64,000 nucleotides of DNA from Panulirus ornatus. Its lineage: Eukaryota; Arthropoda; Malacostraca; Decapoda; Palinuridae. The position numbers and the translations under genes are program-made. The DNA is taken from positions 57,552,424-57,616,423 of the forward strand of contig NC_092225.1 of assembly GCF_036320965.1 (NCBI RefSeq). The letters run 5' to 3'. The notes below the pieces were generated by a model, which worked only from the letters and a program-made list of their open reading frames with translations, made no database searches and had not been told where the DNA came from. This document shows positions 25,497 through 36,934 of the stretch, in pieces (position 1 is the stretch's first letter; the number at the start of each line of letters is the position of its first letter).

Positions 25497-25498
<2 letters not shown>
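25411..25498. repeat. Perfect 39-bp inverted repeat with tRNA-like B-box arms
   Basis: The left arm 25411-25449 (catacaaacctccaacagcc...) is the exact reverse complement of the right arm 25460-25498 (ggttcccgggttcgatcctg...), with a 10-base spacer ctgctacgca. Each arm holds gggttcgatcctgg, which resembles a Pol III B box (GGTTCGANTCC). No tRNA acceptor or anticodon arms can be drawn, so this is not a tRNA gene. (AT)n arrays flank both sides (25308-25375 and 25499-25534). It could be two inverted SINE ends or a small fold-back transposon. Confidence 0.95.

Positions 25499-25534
<36 letters not shown>
25499..25534. repeat. (AT)n array right of palindrome
   Basis: About 18 units starting directly at the end of the right arm. 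Confidence 0.98.
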
Positions 25535-25536
<2 letters not shown>

Positions 25537-26882
25537 ATCAGCAAATTAACTGCTGTTTATAACACAAGGAATAAGTAAGTGTTTTGCACACAATGAACGA
25601 GAGATGAGAAGATCACTACAAATGGACGAGATGATAAAATCATTCCAGAAAACTTTTTTTGGGTGGAGGACGACATGACGCCTGGGTACCACAAGGTGAG
25701 TGATCACTGGTCAGATATTCTCACCGGCACAGAAGACGACGTCGAACTCAAGAGGAACGAAATGGCGAAGAGTTCTGCAGTGTGGAGTTATAAAGAAAAA
25801 CGTGCATCAGCAAATACATGAGTAGTAACTGAATATCAAATGGAAAATGGGATACACAGTTACAGAGAATGGAATTATAGTGAAACAGATCAATCAATCT
25901 TAGGGTCGAGCGTGGATCCTGTTGCTAAATGATCTGCCGCTTATTTCAACTTATATTCCTTCCATGACACCTTTTAAATCCAAGCGTATGAAGACCTTAC
26001 ACCACATAGGCCAGACACCACTTGATACACGGCATATGATGACCGTATATGATTCTTCTCAGTTCCCCATGAGTGTGCTGCCAGTATGACCTATAACATT
26101 CTCCTCAAACCTATCTATAACCGCACAACTACCAGCCATTACTGTAATTCAGCTGCTCCATTATAACACCCCCATTAAACCATGACTCCTTCGATGAATA
26201 CGGATCACTTCGCTTTATCCATGACGTCAACAAGACACGTTCCGACCCCATAACTTTCTAGTTATGACGTCCCCTAACTTTAGTAAATAAGCCTCGGTCA
26301 GCCCTAAAGAACTGACGTCAATTATGCACCTGTGAGTGACTTATTTTACTTGCAAATTGCACCATTATCGACTTGAATGTGTGATCAACTGTGTTTCACG
26401 GTGAGGCGCGCTGTATCGTCACAAGAGTAAAATCTGGAGCAACATTAGGTGAAAGAGACTTAGGGAAGGAGGGATGTAGAGGGGAATGGAGGAGAGGAGA
26501 CTGATACGAAAAAAATGTCAGCGTGAAATCTATATGAAAAGGGCACGGAGCGAGGACATGCCCATAGTGCAGTCGAAGAACTGTGACACAGAACACAGAC
26601 TGAAGAGAAAGCACTAAGGGAAAGGGAGAGAAGGACGATAGTGCGCTTAAAAGAGCTGGTAATAAGGCGCATAGAAAATGGTGATAGTGAAGGAACACGG
26701 CTGCTATAAGGGAGAGAACGGCAACTAAATTCACGAAGAAAACGTCACTTGAGGGAAGGGATAAAGCTCCCAAGTTCCTCCTGTATCAGGAGAGCCGTGG
26801 CGAAAGGATAGAAAAGATACAGCTTTAGTTAAGACTACGGAGCGAATGGCAGTCAAGAGGCGAGGAAAAGAGCTCCAAGCAC

Positions 26883-26887
<5 letters not shown>
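25535..26887. other. Unassigned sequence
   Basis: Purine-rich on the plus strand from about 26440 to 26740. Minus-strand frames there are Ser/Leu/Phe-rich with no domain. Confidence 0.4.

Positions 26888-26956
<69 letters not shown>
26888..26956. repeat. (GA)n microsatellite
   Basis: About 34 uninterrupted units. Confidence 0.99.
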
Positions 26957-26958
<2 letters not shown>

Positions 26959-27404
26959 TCTCTCAGGTGACACGAGTCGCCGGATAAAAATACTTGTTGC
27001 AGGTAAATCCCAGGAGGCCATCTGTCGCTCCTCACCACGATCTCTACAGCTTATAAAGGCATATTTTACGACGGCTTCGCCAGGTTTACGGGAGAGATTT
27101 TCTTTTCCCCCTTTTTTTTTTTTCCTTTTTCGTGTGTCGTTCCTACGTTTTATGAGGTCCTCCATCTCCTTCATAGCTCCTTCGAGCGTATCTTTACCTC
27201 TCCTCCTATCTTATGTTACTAATATTCCAAAAGGCGTCCACGTGATAATCTTTTTAGGTATGTAAATCAGAGGTTGATTAGTCATATGATTTTTGATCTT
27301 CAATTCCAAGCGTAAGTGAATCAATTTGGTTCTTAATCGTGATGAATTTACGGCTCCATAGCAACTACGCTTCATCAGACACCTTAGCAAGTCAGCTATC
27401 TCCA

Positions 27405-27407
<3 letters not shown>
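26957..27407. other. Unassigned sequence
   Basis: Contains a T run near 27110-27123. No feature recognised. Confidence 0.4.
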
Positions 27408-27490
<83 letters not shown>

Positions 27491-27495
27491 ATATA
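27408..27495. repeat. (AT)n array
   Basis: About 40 units with a short gtatgt interruption, ending at the 5' end of family D copy 5. Confidence 0.98.
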
Positions 27496-27724
27496 TCCCT
27501 GGGGACAGAGGAGAAAGAATACTTCCCACGTATTTCCTGCGTGTCGTAGAAGGCGACTAATAGGGGTGGGAGTGGGGGGTCTGGAAATCCTTCCCTCCCA
27601 TTTTACTTTACAAGAGAATGGACAGAGACGCGGGCCAGGTGAGGATTTTCCCTCTGAAGCTCAGTCATCCGTTCTTGACGCTACCTCACTGATGTGGGAA
27701 ATGGCGAATATGGATGAAGAATGA
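27496..27724 (+). mobile_element. SINE-like family D, copy 5 (diverged)
   Basis: The head tccctggggacagaggagaa is clear. The middle lost the T run and ttttccaaaag word, and the tail reads gctacctcactgatgtggga then aatggcgaatatgg without a long A run. It is the most diverged copy and the only full-length one without an (AT)n array directly at its 3' end. Confidence 0.8.
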
Positions 27725-28229
27725 CATATATGTATATACATCTCACGATATCCATAACATTAACATCAGGTCGTTAATCAGAGGGGAACTGCTAGGGAAA
27801 AAGGCAATAAGCTTATATACATTTGCACTGATTATAAAAGAATCAAACGTATGTTGAATGTTATTGATTCTTTTAGGTGTGACTGTCTCTTACTGCTCAC
27901 TGGTTACGGTGCTGTGGAAGAGAGAGAGACACTTATGGTACTCATGCCAGCTGAAATGTCGAGTCTGCAACAGGAAGTGACTACAGAGGGATATATCAAC
28001 TCTGAATATCCTGAATGCTTTGTTTATCTTCATCATTCATCGTCTAATCAAAGCAACAGGACATCATTAGGGGATTAGATGAATAAATGTCACGTAGGGA
28101 GTCAAACATAGGTGGACATCTTGCTTATATGATGCGTACGTGAGATCATGCTGAAGACATTACGGTCACATGAGTGAATGATTAATGTATGTATTCCGTT
28201 ATGCATCAGCACAAATGAAGGAGTTTGTG
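27725..28229. other. Unassigned sequence
   Basis: No recognisable feature. Confidence 0.4.
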
Positions 28230-28345
28230 AGAGACCCCTAAAGAAGGGTTCCCTCTTCATATTATCCCTCACAGTGGCGTCTTCATCACAAAATCCCTCA
28301 CAATGGCTCCCTCTTCACATCATCCCTCACAGGGGCACCTTCTTC
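28230..28345. repeat. Short degenerate tandem repeat, about 3 copies
   Basis: Words of the form cttcacatnatccctcacag followed by tggcnncctct recur roughly every 35 bases. Confidence 0.7.
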
Positions 28346-28844
28346 ACATTATCTTTCACTTCCTTTTCTCCCGATTTACTTCATTACTTCACTTCAGGTC
28401 TCTTCCCTTCTCTATCTACCCCTTTCTCTCCACTCGTTCAGCTCCATAACCGTTGCACTTGCTTATATCCCCTTTAACCCCTCCACGTCGTGGTCCTTTC
28501 CCATCTCCTCTCCTTCACTTTTTTTTTACCACCTCTTCACCTAACCTAACCACCATTCCCTCCTCACTCCCCTTCCCAACCCACAAGCCCGTTTTCGTTG
28601 CTGCAGTCCACACCGCCACCACAAATAATGAATCGGCACGGGAACAGAACACTGGCTCTCACGTTCTTGTCAGACAATTGCTTCTTTCCTACACTTCTCT
28701 TTCAATTACACACAAGAATTTACCCCCAGAGAATCACCCCATTTACCATGGTTTTCTCTAGTATTGTTACCCAGGTGTGTCTAGTGGAGCCTACGTGGAA
28801 GGGGCCATTTCCAATAGGCACTTAGGGATGCCTGGATAAACAGA
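28346..28844. other. Unassigned, pyrimidine-rich sequence
   Basis: C/T-rich stretch with no domain in any frame. Confidence 0.4.
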
Positions 28845-28985
28845 ATTCACTTTTTGTTTTATGTCAGCGGAGACGGCACGGGGCAACTGAATGCCGCGAG
28901 CAGGATTCGAACCAGTGCGTTCGATCCCGGGTTGCTCCTGAATGTATCATGGTCAGCAACGTTATCCAACACATCTCGGAGGTTC
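28845..28985 (-). mobile_element. tRNA-derived SINE, copy 2 (short)
   Basis: The minus strand reads an A-box-like ggataacgttgctgaccatg, a good B box cactggttcgaatcctgctc, then gcggcattcagttgccccgt, gccgtctccgctgacataaa and an A-rich end. It lacks the central gatggccttgattag part found in the copies at 9.7 and 33.9 kb, so it is internally shortened. Confidence 0.7.
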
Positions 28986-29604
28986 ACACACTGGCGTTAG
29001 TGTAGGAAGACTCTATCAATGATTAAAATTTCATGTCTGCTAATGCAGACACACGAGGGAGTTGGTTTAACAAGTGGCAGGTTCGCTGGGACATATATCG
29101 AATTTCACTGTCGGATTTTCTGTAATACCGCGAGATTACAGTGGGAGATTTGAAAGGCAGTGTTTACATCAGCTGGTGAACTTTCTGTATATCTAGCCTT
29201 CGAAGCCGATCTTTTCAATCGTGGTCAATAGATGTAAATAACAAATAGATGCTCGTATAATGTGGCACAAAACCATCGATAAATAAATTTCTACAACATA
29301 AAATCTTTAAACTATTAACATGATATATTATCTCAGGTGGGACCCACAACAAGGATAAAAAGAAAATGACAAAAATTCATATAATTAGCAACATTCATTA
29401 TGATACAAAAAAGTCATTTACTTGTGTACGATTAAATTCAAAAACCTTTGGAAAGCCATCGAAACATAAAAAAAAAAAAATATTCAAACGTATTGGTAAT
29501 CGCAATTACATAAATGTACAAAACACGCAGCAGGGAATACCGTCCTTCGCTCTTAAATCACTTTATCTCATAAATGTACTTGCTGTTGCATATATATTGG
29601 CTGC
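28986..29604. other. Unassigned sequence
   Basis: AT-rich. No recognisable feature. Confidence 0.4.
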
Positions 29605-29780
29605 AACATGGACTTCCCTGGTGTAGGGGTTAACGTTCCTGCCCATGTCGCATTCACGGGGCCGCCCAGGGTCGAGCGCACAGGTTCGACTCCTGGTTGC
29701 GGCAGTCGGTCCCCAGTCAACCTAGCTGCCCGTGCCGTCTCAGTTAACATGAAAAAAAGGTTAACTGGATCCTTACACTT
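29605..29780 (+). mobile_element. tRNA-derived SINE, copy 3
   Basis: The A box is in ctggtgtaggggttaacgtt and the B box in acaggttcgactcctggttg, about 60 bases apart. These are followed by gcggcagtcggtccccagtc, aacctagctgcccgtgccgt, ctcagttaacatg and a short A run. The promoter is the best preserved of the four copies. The central segment is deleted as in copy 2. It might be transcribed by Pol III but shows no RNA-gene fold I would call a tRNA. Confidence 0.8.
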
Positions 29781-30192
29781 TAAAATTTTCATTTTCCTAC
29801 GTTAACTTTTAACCAAAGTCTTTATACTCGGCACTTCATAATTTCCTGTGGCCGAGGGGTATGTTACACTGTCCAAAATGTCCAACACAGTTTTCCATCC
29901 ATTTTCCATCTAAACGAAGCAGCATTACCCACTGGACTACAATCGACCCATTAGCAAATATTCATGGAATCACCCAACCTTTACTGTACTCCGCTGTGCA
30001 CCCGTTCGTTCCCCATTGCTATACAGTATACTCAGGTGGGGCTATCAAGTCCTGGTGCAGTGACCTAACATTGTGATGGAACAGCGCGATTACCTTACCC
30101 TCTCAGGCCCAGCACCGAACTCATCGTTTTCTCTTTTTTTTCACACTGAAACAAACAAACGAAAGAAATGTCACTTGATTCTCCAGTTACAA

Positions 30193-30199
<7 letters not shown>
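29781..30199. other. Unassigned sequence
   Basis: No recognisable feature. Confidence 0.4.

Positions 30200-30266
<67 letters not shown>
30200..30266. repeat. (CT)n microsatellite
   Basis: About 33 uninterrupted units. Confidence 0.99.
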
Positions 30267-30269
<3 letters not shown>

Positions 30270-30560
30270 CCCACAGACCAGCACTGTAGGGTCGCCAAAA
30301 GCAGCATGATAAGCCCATTCAAATGTGATCGTTCCTTGTGTCTCACCACCATCCATTCCTCTCTTACCTTCCCCTCAAATTAAAGTGAATTCTGTTTGAC
30401 ACTTGAAGTCAGAGAGTTCCAACGAGAGGAAACTGTGCGCTCGTAAGCGACACTGCTGGCAGTAGGAGAGTCGGGAAGATGAACGCTGGTCATTCAGGTA
30501 TTACCAAACATATTGCTCACCAGTGGCTGAATGGTTGCTAGGATATTTGTCAGATTGTTC

Positions 30561-30885
30561 GTGAGTGTCCGAGACGCTGCCAGGACCAGTGAATGGTACG
30601 AGACGTTGCCAGCTCGTTAGCACTTTGCCAAAGAGTGGCAGAAACGTTGCCAGGACCAGGAAATGATCCGAGACGTTGCCAGGACCAGTGAATGGTACGA
30701 GACGTTGCCAGGACCAGTAAATGGTCCGAGACGTGCCAAATCATTGGCAGGCTGTTCAAAAGTGGCCGAGACGTAGCCAGGACCAGTAAATGGTCTGAGA
30801 CGTTGGCATACCTTTAGCAGGCTGTTCAAAAGTGCCCGAGACGTTGCCAAGAGAAGTGAATGGCCCGAGACGTGGCCAGGACAGC
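30561..30885. repeat. 29-bp-based minisatellite, irregular, about 10 copies
   Basis: The core cgagacgttgccaggaccag plus tgaatggtn recurs. Some units are lengthened by ggcaggctgttcaaaagtg. Copies are shuffled rather than strictly periodic. Minus-strand frames give short Trp/His/Ser repeats of no recognisable function. Confidence 0.9.
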
Positions 30886-31009
30886 TAAGAACATTATCTA
30901 CGTCATTACAAAGTATAAAGGTCAACCTGGCTGACCATACCGCAGATTTCCGCATCAACAACCCAGATACACAAGAGGGTAAATGAGTTGTTGAGCCCAT
31001 CTACATCCT

Positions 31010-32915
31010 CCACTTCCTGCCTGAAATCCCCTGGAATTGATGGAGATACTTAAGACTCAAACGACTTGGCTTCCCCCGACTTGAGAGCCTTTTCACTAAC
31101 GTCCAAGTGGAAACTATAAGTCCTAAAACCCTCCAGAACCATCCTTATAAAAATGCTCCTAGCCTTTACCTCTTTAGCACCTCTCCGAGGCCCAGACGGC
31201 TTCTTGTCCTACCAAATGGAAGACGTAGCAGTGGCATACACCCTGGGAGTTCCCTTTGCAATCTTGAACGTGTCGTCACATAGCAAAGTTCTTCGAGACA
31301 TGATCACCTACGTCCTACCAGTTACCGCTGCTGTGAGGCCGATCTGTTTGTCGACGACTTAAGGTATCTGGAATGCTTACAGAAGGGCATGGAGGAGAAC
31401 TCGATCCTCAAGTTCACTTGCTAGCTTCAGTACTGAGAAGAGAATCCCCTCCCTTATGTCCACATCAACGGTGAAGACGGTATTATTTTCACTTCAATCT
31501 AAAGGAAGGTTACAGATGCTGGCTAGTGCCTGAATGCGGCTAGTGAACGTCCTTATCGCCATAAAGTGAGAGTTAAAAGTCCTTTGTTAAAATAGCAATT
31601 AAGAACAGCCCAAGCTCAGATAGCCTCCACCTGGTACTTCACTGATTTCAGGATGTACTGATTAACAACAGATAAAGTAACAGTCTTGTGGAAACCCAGA
31701 TAAGGAAATACTTAGACCCATCCCTTAACATTTCTAGCTCCAGCACTCATGGTGGCATTACAGTCAAGCTATTCTACCGAAGTCAAGTATCTCCTAACTA
31801 CAAAGCTGATGTACGAATACCTTGTCAGATAGTCTGCGACAATGTCAGTTATGTCATCGGCGAGGATAGAATATAACTGATCAACAGTTACAACGACACT
31901 AAGACCAGAAGCCTTGTAGTGTATAGCAACATGAGCCACGAACACAACCCACTGAACCAATGTGATCTACAAAATGTTCATTTCCATATGAGGACGATGG
32001 GCTTCAAAACATGGATTACACTGGTATCACTACAGCTTTACGATTTGAGACTGAAAGCTACACCTGAAGGAGTGTGATTCTAAGCAGCCTGTGCTTCAGA
32101 AGCACTTAAGTAATCACACCAGACACGATCTGACAATGAAGACCAAAATCGTAAAATCAGTCATGACGAAAAGAAACGTATGATCATGGAAGCCACTTGA
32201 TAAGCAGGTCAAATCGTGCATTACTCTCCGCCTCCACGACCAATCAACAGTCAAGGATGGACAAAGGGCGAGGGACATACCTCGCGGCCAATGGGATGAC
32301 TCCATTTAGTTGGCTTGCTACACTTACGCCCACCACACAACATAAGAACGGCGCTCCGCTTCACGAACTACCCTACTTGAGGAACCAAAGAGACAGAATG
32401 GGGAGAGTAAAAAAACGAGCTACAAAGATCATTACCGGCCTGAGGAGCAAAATCCTATGAAGTCTGAATAAATGAATTTCATCTATTAAGTTTAAAAAAA
32501 GATAAGATTAAGAGGTGATCTAATACAAGTGCTCAAAGTCATTAAAGGTTTCGATAATCTCGATCCTGCGAGCTACTTAAGGAAAGATTCCTCTGATTTC
32601 ACTCGTAGCAACTGATATGAACCCGTGGGCGAACGTTTCACCTCAAACGAAGCGAATCAATTTTTCTTCACCAAGATTGTAGACAGTTGGAACGACTCAC
32701 CAATCACAGTGGTTGAAGGCATTACCATAAAGACGTTTAAGCACAGATAAATATTTTGCTACTAATCCATGACTAACATTTACTTGCCCCACCTTGGCTA
32801 TAGCTTACAGGTCTTCCCGTTTGAAAGACCTCAAATCCTTCTATTGCTACCGCGTTAATTAATGACTCTCTGATCTCCATTGTCATACACAGCCTCGTGA
32901 GAACCCAGTGGTCCG
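31010..32915 (+). mobile_element. Decayed CR1-like LINE: RT core through 3' UTR
   Basis: Plus strand, many stops and frameshifts, but the motifs keep ORF2 order. KSPGIDG at 31024-31044 corresponds to the RT KSPGPDG motif. SSGIHPGSSL from 31227 corresponds to SGVPQGSVLGP. LFVDDL at 31344 corresponds to the catalytic LFADD, in the same frame and 35-39 codons later as expected. KKRATKIITGLRS is at about 32405, RGDLIQVLKVIKGFDNLDP at about 32512, and FFTKIVDSWNDSPITVVEG with TFKHR at about 32665-32750. The 3' UTR holds agcctcgtgagaacccagtg, shared with two other copies. Between 31500 and 32380 homology is too weak to follow. No functional protein is possible. Confidence 0.8.
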
Positions 32916-33598
32916 TGTTGCTGTTTGAATTCAGTTGTATTCACCAGTATCAAATAGAGCCACGAGGGTAACATGTCAATTTGATATACATCCGACCATT
33001 ACTATAGACGTATGAAATATTCTGTATTGCCCTGATCTTCACCATCCTCACTTCATAGTGTTTTTCTAGTAACTCAGACCTCAAGCAGTGTGCCCTGTAG
33101 TGCCTTGGGTGGATGTCAGCGCTTCAACAGCACCTCAGGTAGATACTGATACTCCGACAGGGTCTTGAGGTGAGTGAGGATCGACAGGGCCTTGAGGTGA
33201 GTGATGGCGTCCTAACAATGCCTCAGCTGTCCAGACTTTGTTCACTGATAGGCAAACAAACACGCCATGTATGTTACCAGTGCTTTCCACACAATGATCA
33301 CTACGTTCCTATAATATTAACTACCAACAAACTGGTAAAATATAATGAAAGATTGTTATACTTAACATTACTGTGAGGATGCAAGACGACGCTTTGTCGA
33401 GCTGACTTAAACTTGGGGAGAAATCAAGGTTATCCCTGAACATCTTATTCAAAGGCATTGGTGATGTGACAACTGATGGTGAAGGCGGACCGCGCACGAT
33501 GGACATCTAAGGTACGAATATTGACATCGCAGCTGATATACCGACTAGATCACCCAAGAATCATTTTCCACCACGGCCAACGGACATATATGATCATA
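32916..33598. other. Unassigned, with a short duplication
   Basis: The phrase gacagggncttgaggtgagt is duplicated at about 33158 and 33184. Nothing else is recognisable. Confidence 0.4.
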
Positions 33599-33613
33599 TA
33601 TTCTTCCTCTTCC

Positions 33614-33644
<31 letters not shown>

Positions 33645-33645
33645 T
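33599..33645. repeat. (TTC)n-type microsatellite
   Basis: Imperfect ttcctc/ttcttc pyrimidine trinucleotide and hexanucleotide tract. Confidence 0.95.
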
Positions 33646-33872
33646 GTCTTCATCATGGCTATTGGATCTCCTCCTCCTTCTTGATCCCATGGTTCTAAAT
33701 AAATGATTTTCCTTTCTCGTGGAAACAGAAAGATACCTGGATAATATTCCTTACATATTCTCATTACGCTTTTCTCTATACTGCTCAAGTGACTTGATAA
33801 GATTATCTTCAACGCCAGTGTGTTTTGAGGATTAATTTCAATACTCTGTAGTTCTCACCAAGTTGCTTACAT

Positions 33873-34080
33873 ATCGTGGTATAGCGGTTAGCGTTCCCGT
33901 GGTCGAGCGCGTAAGTTTCAAACTTGGTTGCGGCAGTCGGTCCACAGTCAACTTAGCTGTTCATCCATCCCTGGAGGTTGGTCGATAGATTGGGTTAATG
34001 GGATGGCCTTGATTAGGGCCTCAGTTACCCGTGCCGTCAAAGGGAAACGAGGAGACGAACACTGTTAACTGCTTCGTCTT
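33873..34080 (+). mobile_element. tRNA-derived SINE, copy 4 (long form)
   Basis: The A box is in cgtggtatagcggttagcgt. The B box is decayed (taagtttcaaacttggttgc). Then follow gcggcagtcggtccacagtc, the central ctgttcatccatccctggag and gatggccttgattagggcct, and the end gttacccgtgccgtcaaag. With the copy at 9.7 kb it defines the long form of the family. Confidence 0.75.
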
Positions 34081-34235
34081 TGGTACGTTACAACCTGGTG
34101 GCTGTACGGTACGTGGCAATACGTGTTATGACGGACGGGTGCGTTAGAACGTGACTCCACGTACCTGACTGTTCAACGTACGGTATGCGTTAAATAGTAC
34201 GTAGATACGTGTACCTTGCGTATATATATTTGTAC
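34081..34235. other. Cluster of TACGT/ACGTA words
   Basis: At least seven TACGT or ACGTA words lie in about 130 bp immediately after the SINE, several as CACGTR-like (tacgtgg, tacgtgt, ccacgtac). It may be a decayed short repeat. A regulatory role is only a guess. Confidence 0.4.
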
Positions 34236-35534
34236 TAGAGGTCATGTGACGGTCTTAGCTAAGGCAAGGGAAAACTAACCCTAATCATCACGGGTAAACT
34301 GTTTCAAGTTTACTTCTGCTGGTGGGATGCGAACACCTGTTTCAGAACCGTTAGATGAAAACGGTATCGCCTCACTCAGACCTGAATTATTGCCTCCATC
34401 CTTATAGTATATCGTGCTGAACTAAGCAGATGATCATCAAAACCCCGTAGATTTACGGGTGAAATGAACTGGACAAAACCACCCAGCACTCCGAAAATGG
34501 AAGCGATTGCTTATGAAAATAAATGAAGAACGGCATATGATTACCGGGTAAAAAAAAAATGTTTATTGGCCATAACGCGGGGCGAGGGAAAGAGGCGTTC
34601 CCTGTTGGGGATGATGCGGGCTGCCGTGTTGTGCTCCAGTAACAGAGTCGTGGTAACATAGTCAGTCGCCTTGTGTTTTCGTCCGCTTGCTTACCTACAC
34701 CTCCTGATGGATCACCACACTGCACTGACGACCACCTACATATACACAGAACAGCATCATCCTTCCTGGATAATACCGCCAGACAAAGATGCAAAAATTC
34801 TATTTTCCTGAAGTTTACGACTTAAAAACTTCACTAATCCGTTTCCTGAAGATATGCTGATCGTGAGATGAGATAATGTCAATAGGACCTGTGTATATGG
34901 AATACAACTTAGCATTAGAGATGCTAAACTTGTTGACGTAACACTTCACGTACTTAAAATTCATCCACAGAGTAAGGGAAAAATACAAAAACACACACAC
35001 ACACCCCTATCCAAACGTACCCAGACCGTACCGAAATCCACAGACACATGCAAACACATAAAGTGAAGCTTCCGATATCACACACCGACTGTGTTCGCTC
35101 GCCAATAACCATGAAAGCCCTCCGGTCACATTGTTACATCTGTCACGTAATCACTGACGAACCCATCTTTTCTGTCCCGGTTAAAAGACAATTTTGAATC
35201 CTCAGAAAAACGCGATATTATGCGAGAACTTTTTCATCCAGCTTTATCTTAAGCCGAGTTAAGTTCGAGGGTGTGACTTTATGATGCAAATATATGGTAA
35301 CCTTTGTCGCTCTACCTCTTCAGCGTATATCATCGATGTCAAACGAATTCTCACCGATCGAAGGTCGACTTATGTCTGGTATGTTTTTCGCTGGTGTCCA
35401 CAGCACCTCCTGTTGTGTTGCTAGGGGCGACAGACACATAAACATGATAATTGTGTCGATATCGTGTTACATTAACATGTTAATGGTGTCGATGCCGTCG
35501 CCTGGTGTGATGATGGGACGCCAGGTGATTGGGG
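34236..35534. other. Unassigned sequence
   Basis: No recognisable repeat or domain. A 113-codon minus frame (34794-34453) has no family resemblance. Confidence 0.4.
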
Positions 35535-35852
35535 AGGAACAAACTGCCACTAGGAGAGACAGACAATGTGTGGATCGGATGTTTGATTTGAGGAAATGTG
35601 AGAAAAAAAAAATCACACAAACAGAAAGATTTGCATGCGGCATTTAGGCATCTGGAGAAAATATAAAAAAAAACATAGGATTGACAGACATGCTATATGA
35701 AACTTATGTATATATTTTCTAAAAGGATGGTTGCCAGAAGTATATGAGGAGTTTCTGTCAAAAACGTAACAATGCGTGCGAGTAGGAAGAGACAAGGGTG
35801 AGTGGTTTTAGGTTAAGGTAGGTCTGCGGTGTGTATGATGCCACCATGGCTG

Positions 35853-35857
<5 letters not shown>
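35535..35857 (+). mobile_element. LINE A remnant: RT palm segment
   Basis: DNA at 35570-35645 matches the 11.6-kb fragment (aatgtgtggatcggatgttt against gatgtgtggatcaggtgttt). With frame changes it encodes QCVDRMFDLRKC, then LHAAFRHLEK in place of the catalytic DLEKAYD motif, GWLPEVYEEF, QCVRVGRDKGEWF and VMMPPWLFN, which corresponds to the QGCVMSPWLFN motif. It then stops exactly at an (AT)n array, beyond which the RT C-terminus of the same family continues. The FADD-containing segment between is missing. Confidence 0.75.

Positions 35858-35918
<61 letters not shown>
35858..35918. repeat. (AT)n array inside LINE A mosaic
   Basis: About 30 units separating the RT palm segment from the RT C-terminal segment of the same family and orientation. 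Confidence 0.98.
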
Positions 35919-35920
<2 letters not shown>

Positions 35921-36649
35921 AAGCGGAAGTGGATCATAGGGTGGGGGAGGGGGCGAAAATCCTGGGAGCCTTGAAGAATGTGTGGAAGTCGAGAACATTA
36001 TCTTGGAAAGCAAAAATGGGTATGTTTGAAGGAATAGTGGTTCCAACAATGTTGTATGGTTGCGAGGCGTGGGCTATGGGTAGAGTTGTGCGCAGGAGGA
36101 TGGATGTGCTGGAAATGAGATGTTTGAGGACAATGTGTGGTGTGAGGTGGTTTGATCGAGTAAGTAACGTAAGCGTAAGAGAGATGTGTGGAAATAAAAA
36201 GAGCGTGGTTGAGAGAGCAGAAGAGGGTGTTTTGAAATGGTTTGGGCACATGGAGAAAATGAGTGAGGAATGATTGACCAAGAGGACATATGTGTCGGAG
36301 ATGGAGGGAACGAGGAGAAGAGGGAGACCAAATTGGAGGTGGAAAGATGGAGTGAAAAAGATTTTGTGTGATCGGGGCCTGAACATGCAGGAGGGTGAAA
36401 GGAGGGCAAGGAATAGAGTGAATTGGATCGATGTGGTATACCGGGGGTTGACGTGCTGTCAGTGGATTGAATCACGGCATGTGAAGCGTCTGGGGTAAAC
36501 CATGGAAAGCTGTGTAGGTATGTATATTTGCGTGTGTGAACGTATGTATATACATGTGTATTGGGGTGGGTTGGACCATTTCTTTCGTCTGTTTCCTTGC
36601 GCTACCTCGCAAACGCGGGAGACAGCAAAAAAAAAAAAAAAAAAAAAAA

Positions 36650-36651
<2 letters not shown>
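35919..36651 (+). mobile_element. LINE family A, 3' copy
   Basis: From the (AT)n array the RT C-terminal frame runs 35917-36270 (MEAEVDHRVGEGAKIL through HMEKMSEE). It meets one TGA in place of an AGA arginine codon, then continues in frame through GTRRRGRPNWRWKDGVKKI to VNWIDVVYRG. One extra G near the natural stop shifts the end. The 3' UTR is complete, finishing in cttgcgctacctcgcaaacg, cgggagacagc and a run of about 25 A. Confidence 0.9.

Positions 36652-36704
<53 letters not shown>
36652..36704. repeat. (AT)n array joining LINE A to family D
   Basis: About 26 units between the LINE poly(A) and the next D head. Confidence 0.98.
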
Positions 36705-36707
<3 letters not shown>

Positions 36708-36934
36708 CCTGGGGATAGGGGAGAAAGAATACTTCCCACGTATTCCCTGCGTGTCGTAGAAGGCGACTAAAAGGGAAGGGAGCGGGGGGCTGGAAATCCT
36801 CCCTTCTCGTTTTTTTTTTTTTAATTTTCCAAAAGAAGGAACAGAGAAGAGGGCCAGGTGAGGATATTCCCTCAAAGGCCCAGTCCTCTGTTCTTAACGC
36901 TACCTCGCTATCGCGGGAAATGGCGAATAGTATG

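Noticed and set aside
25411..25498. Two divergent tRNA genes in the palindrome
   Set aside because: Each arm is only 39 bases with a B-box-like word and no cloverleaf.
29605..29780. tRNA gene from the A and B boxes
   Set aside because: No acceptor, D or anticodon stems can be paired. The A-rich end and related copies identify a SINE.
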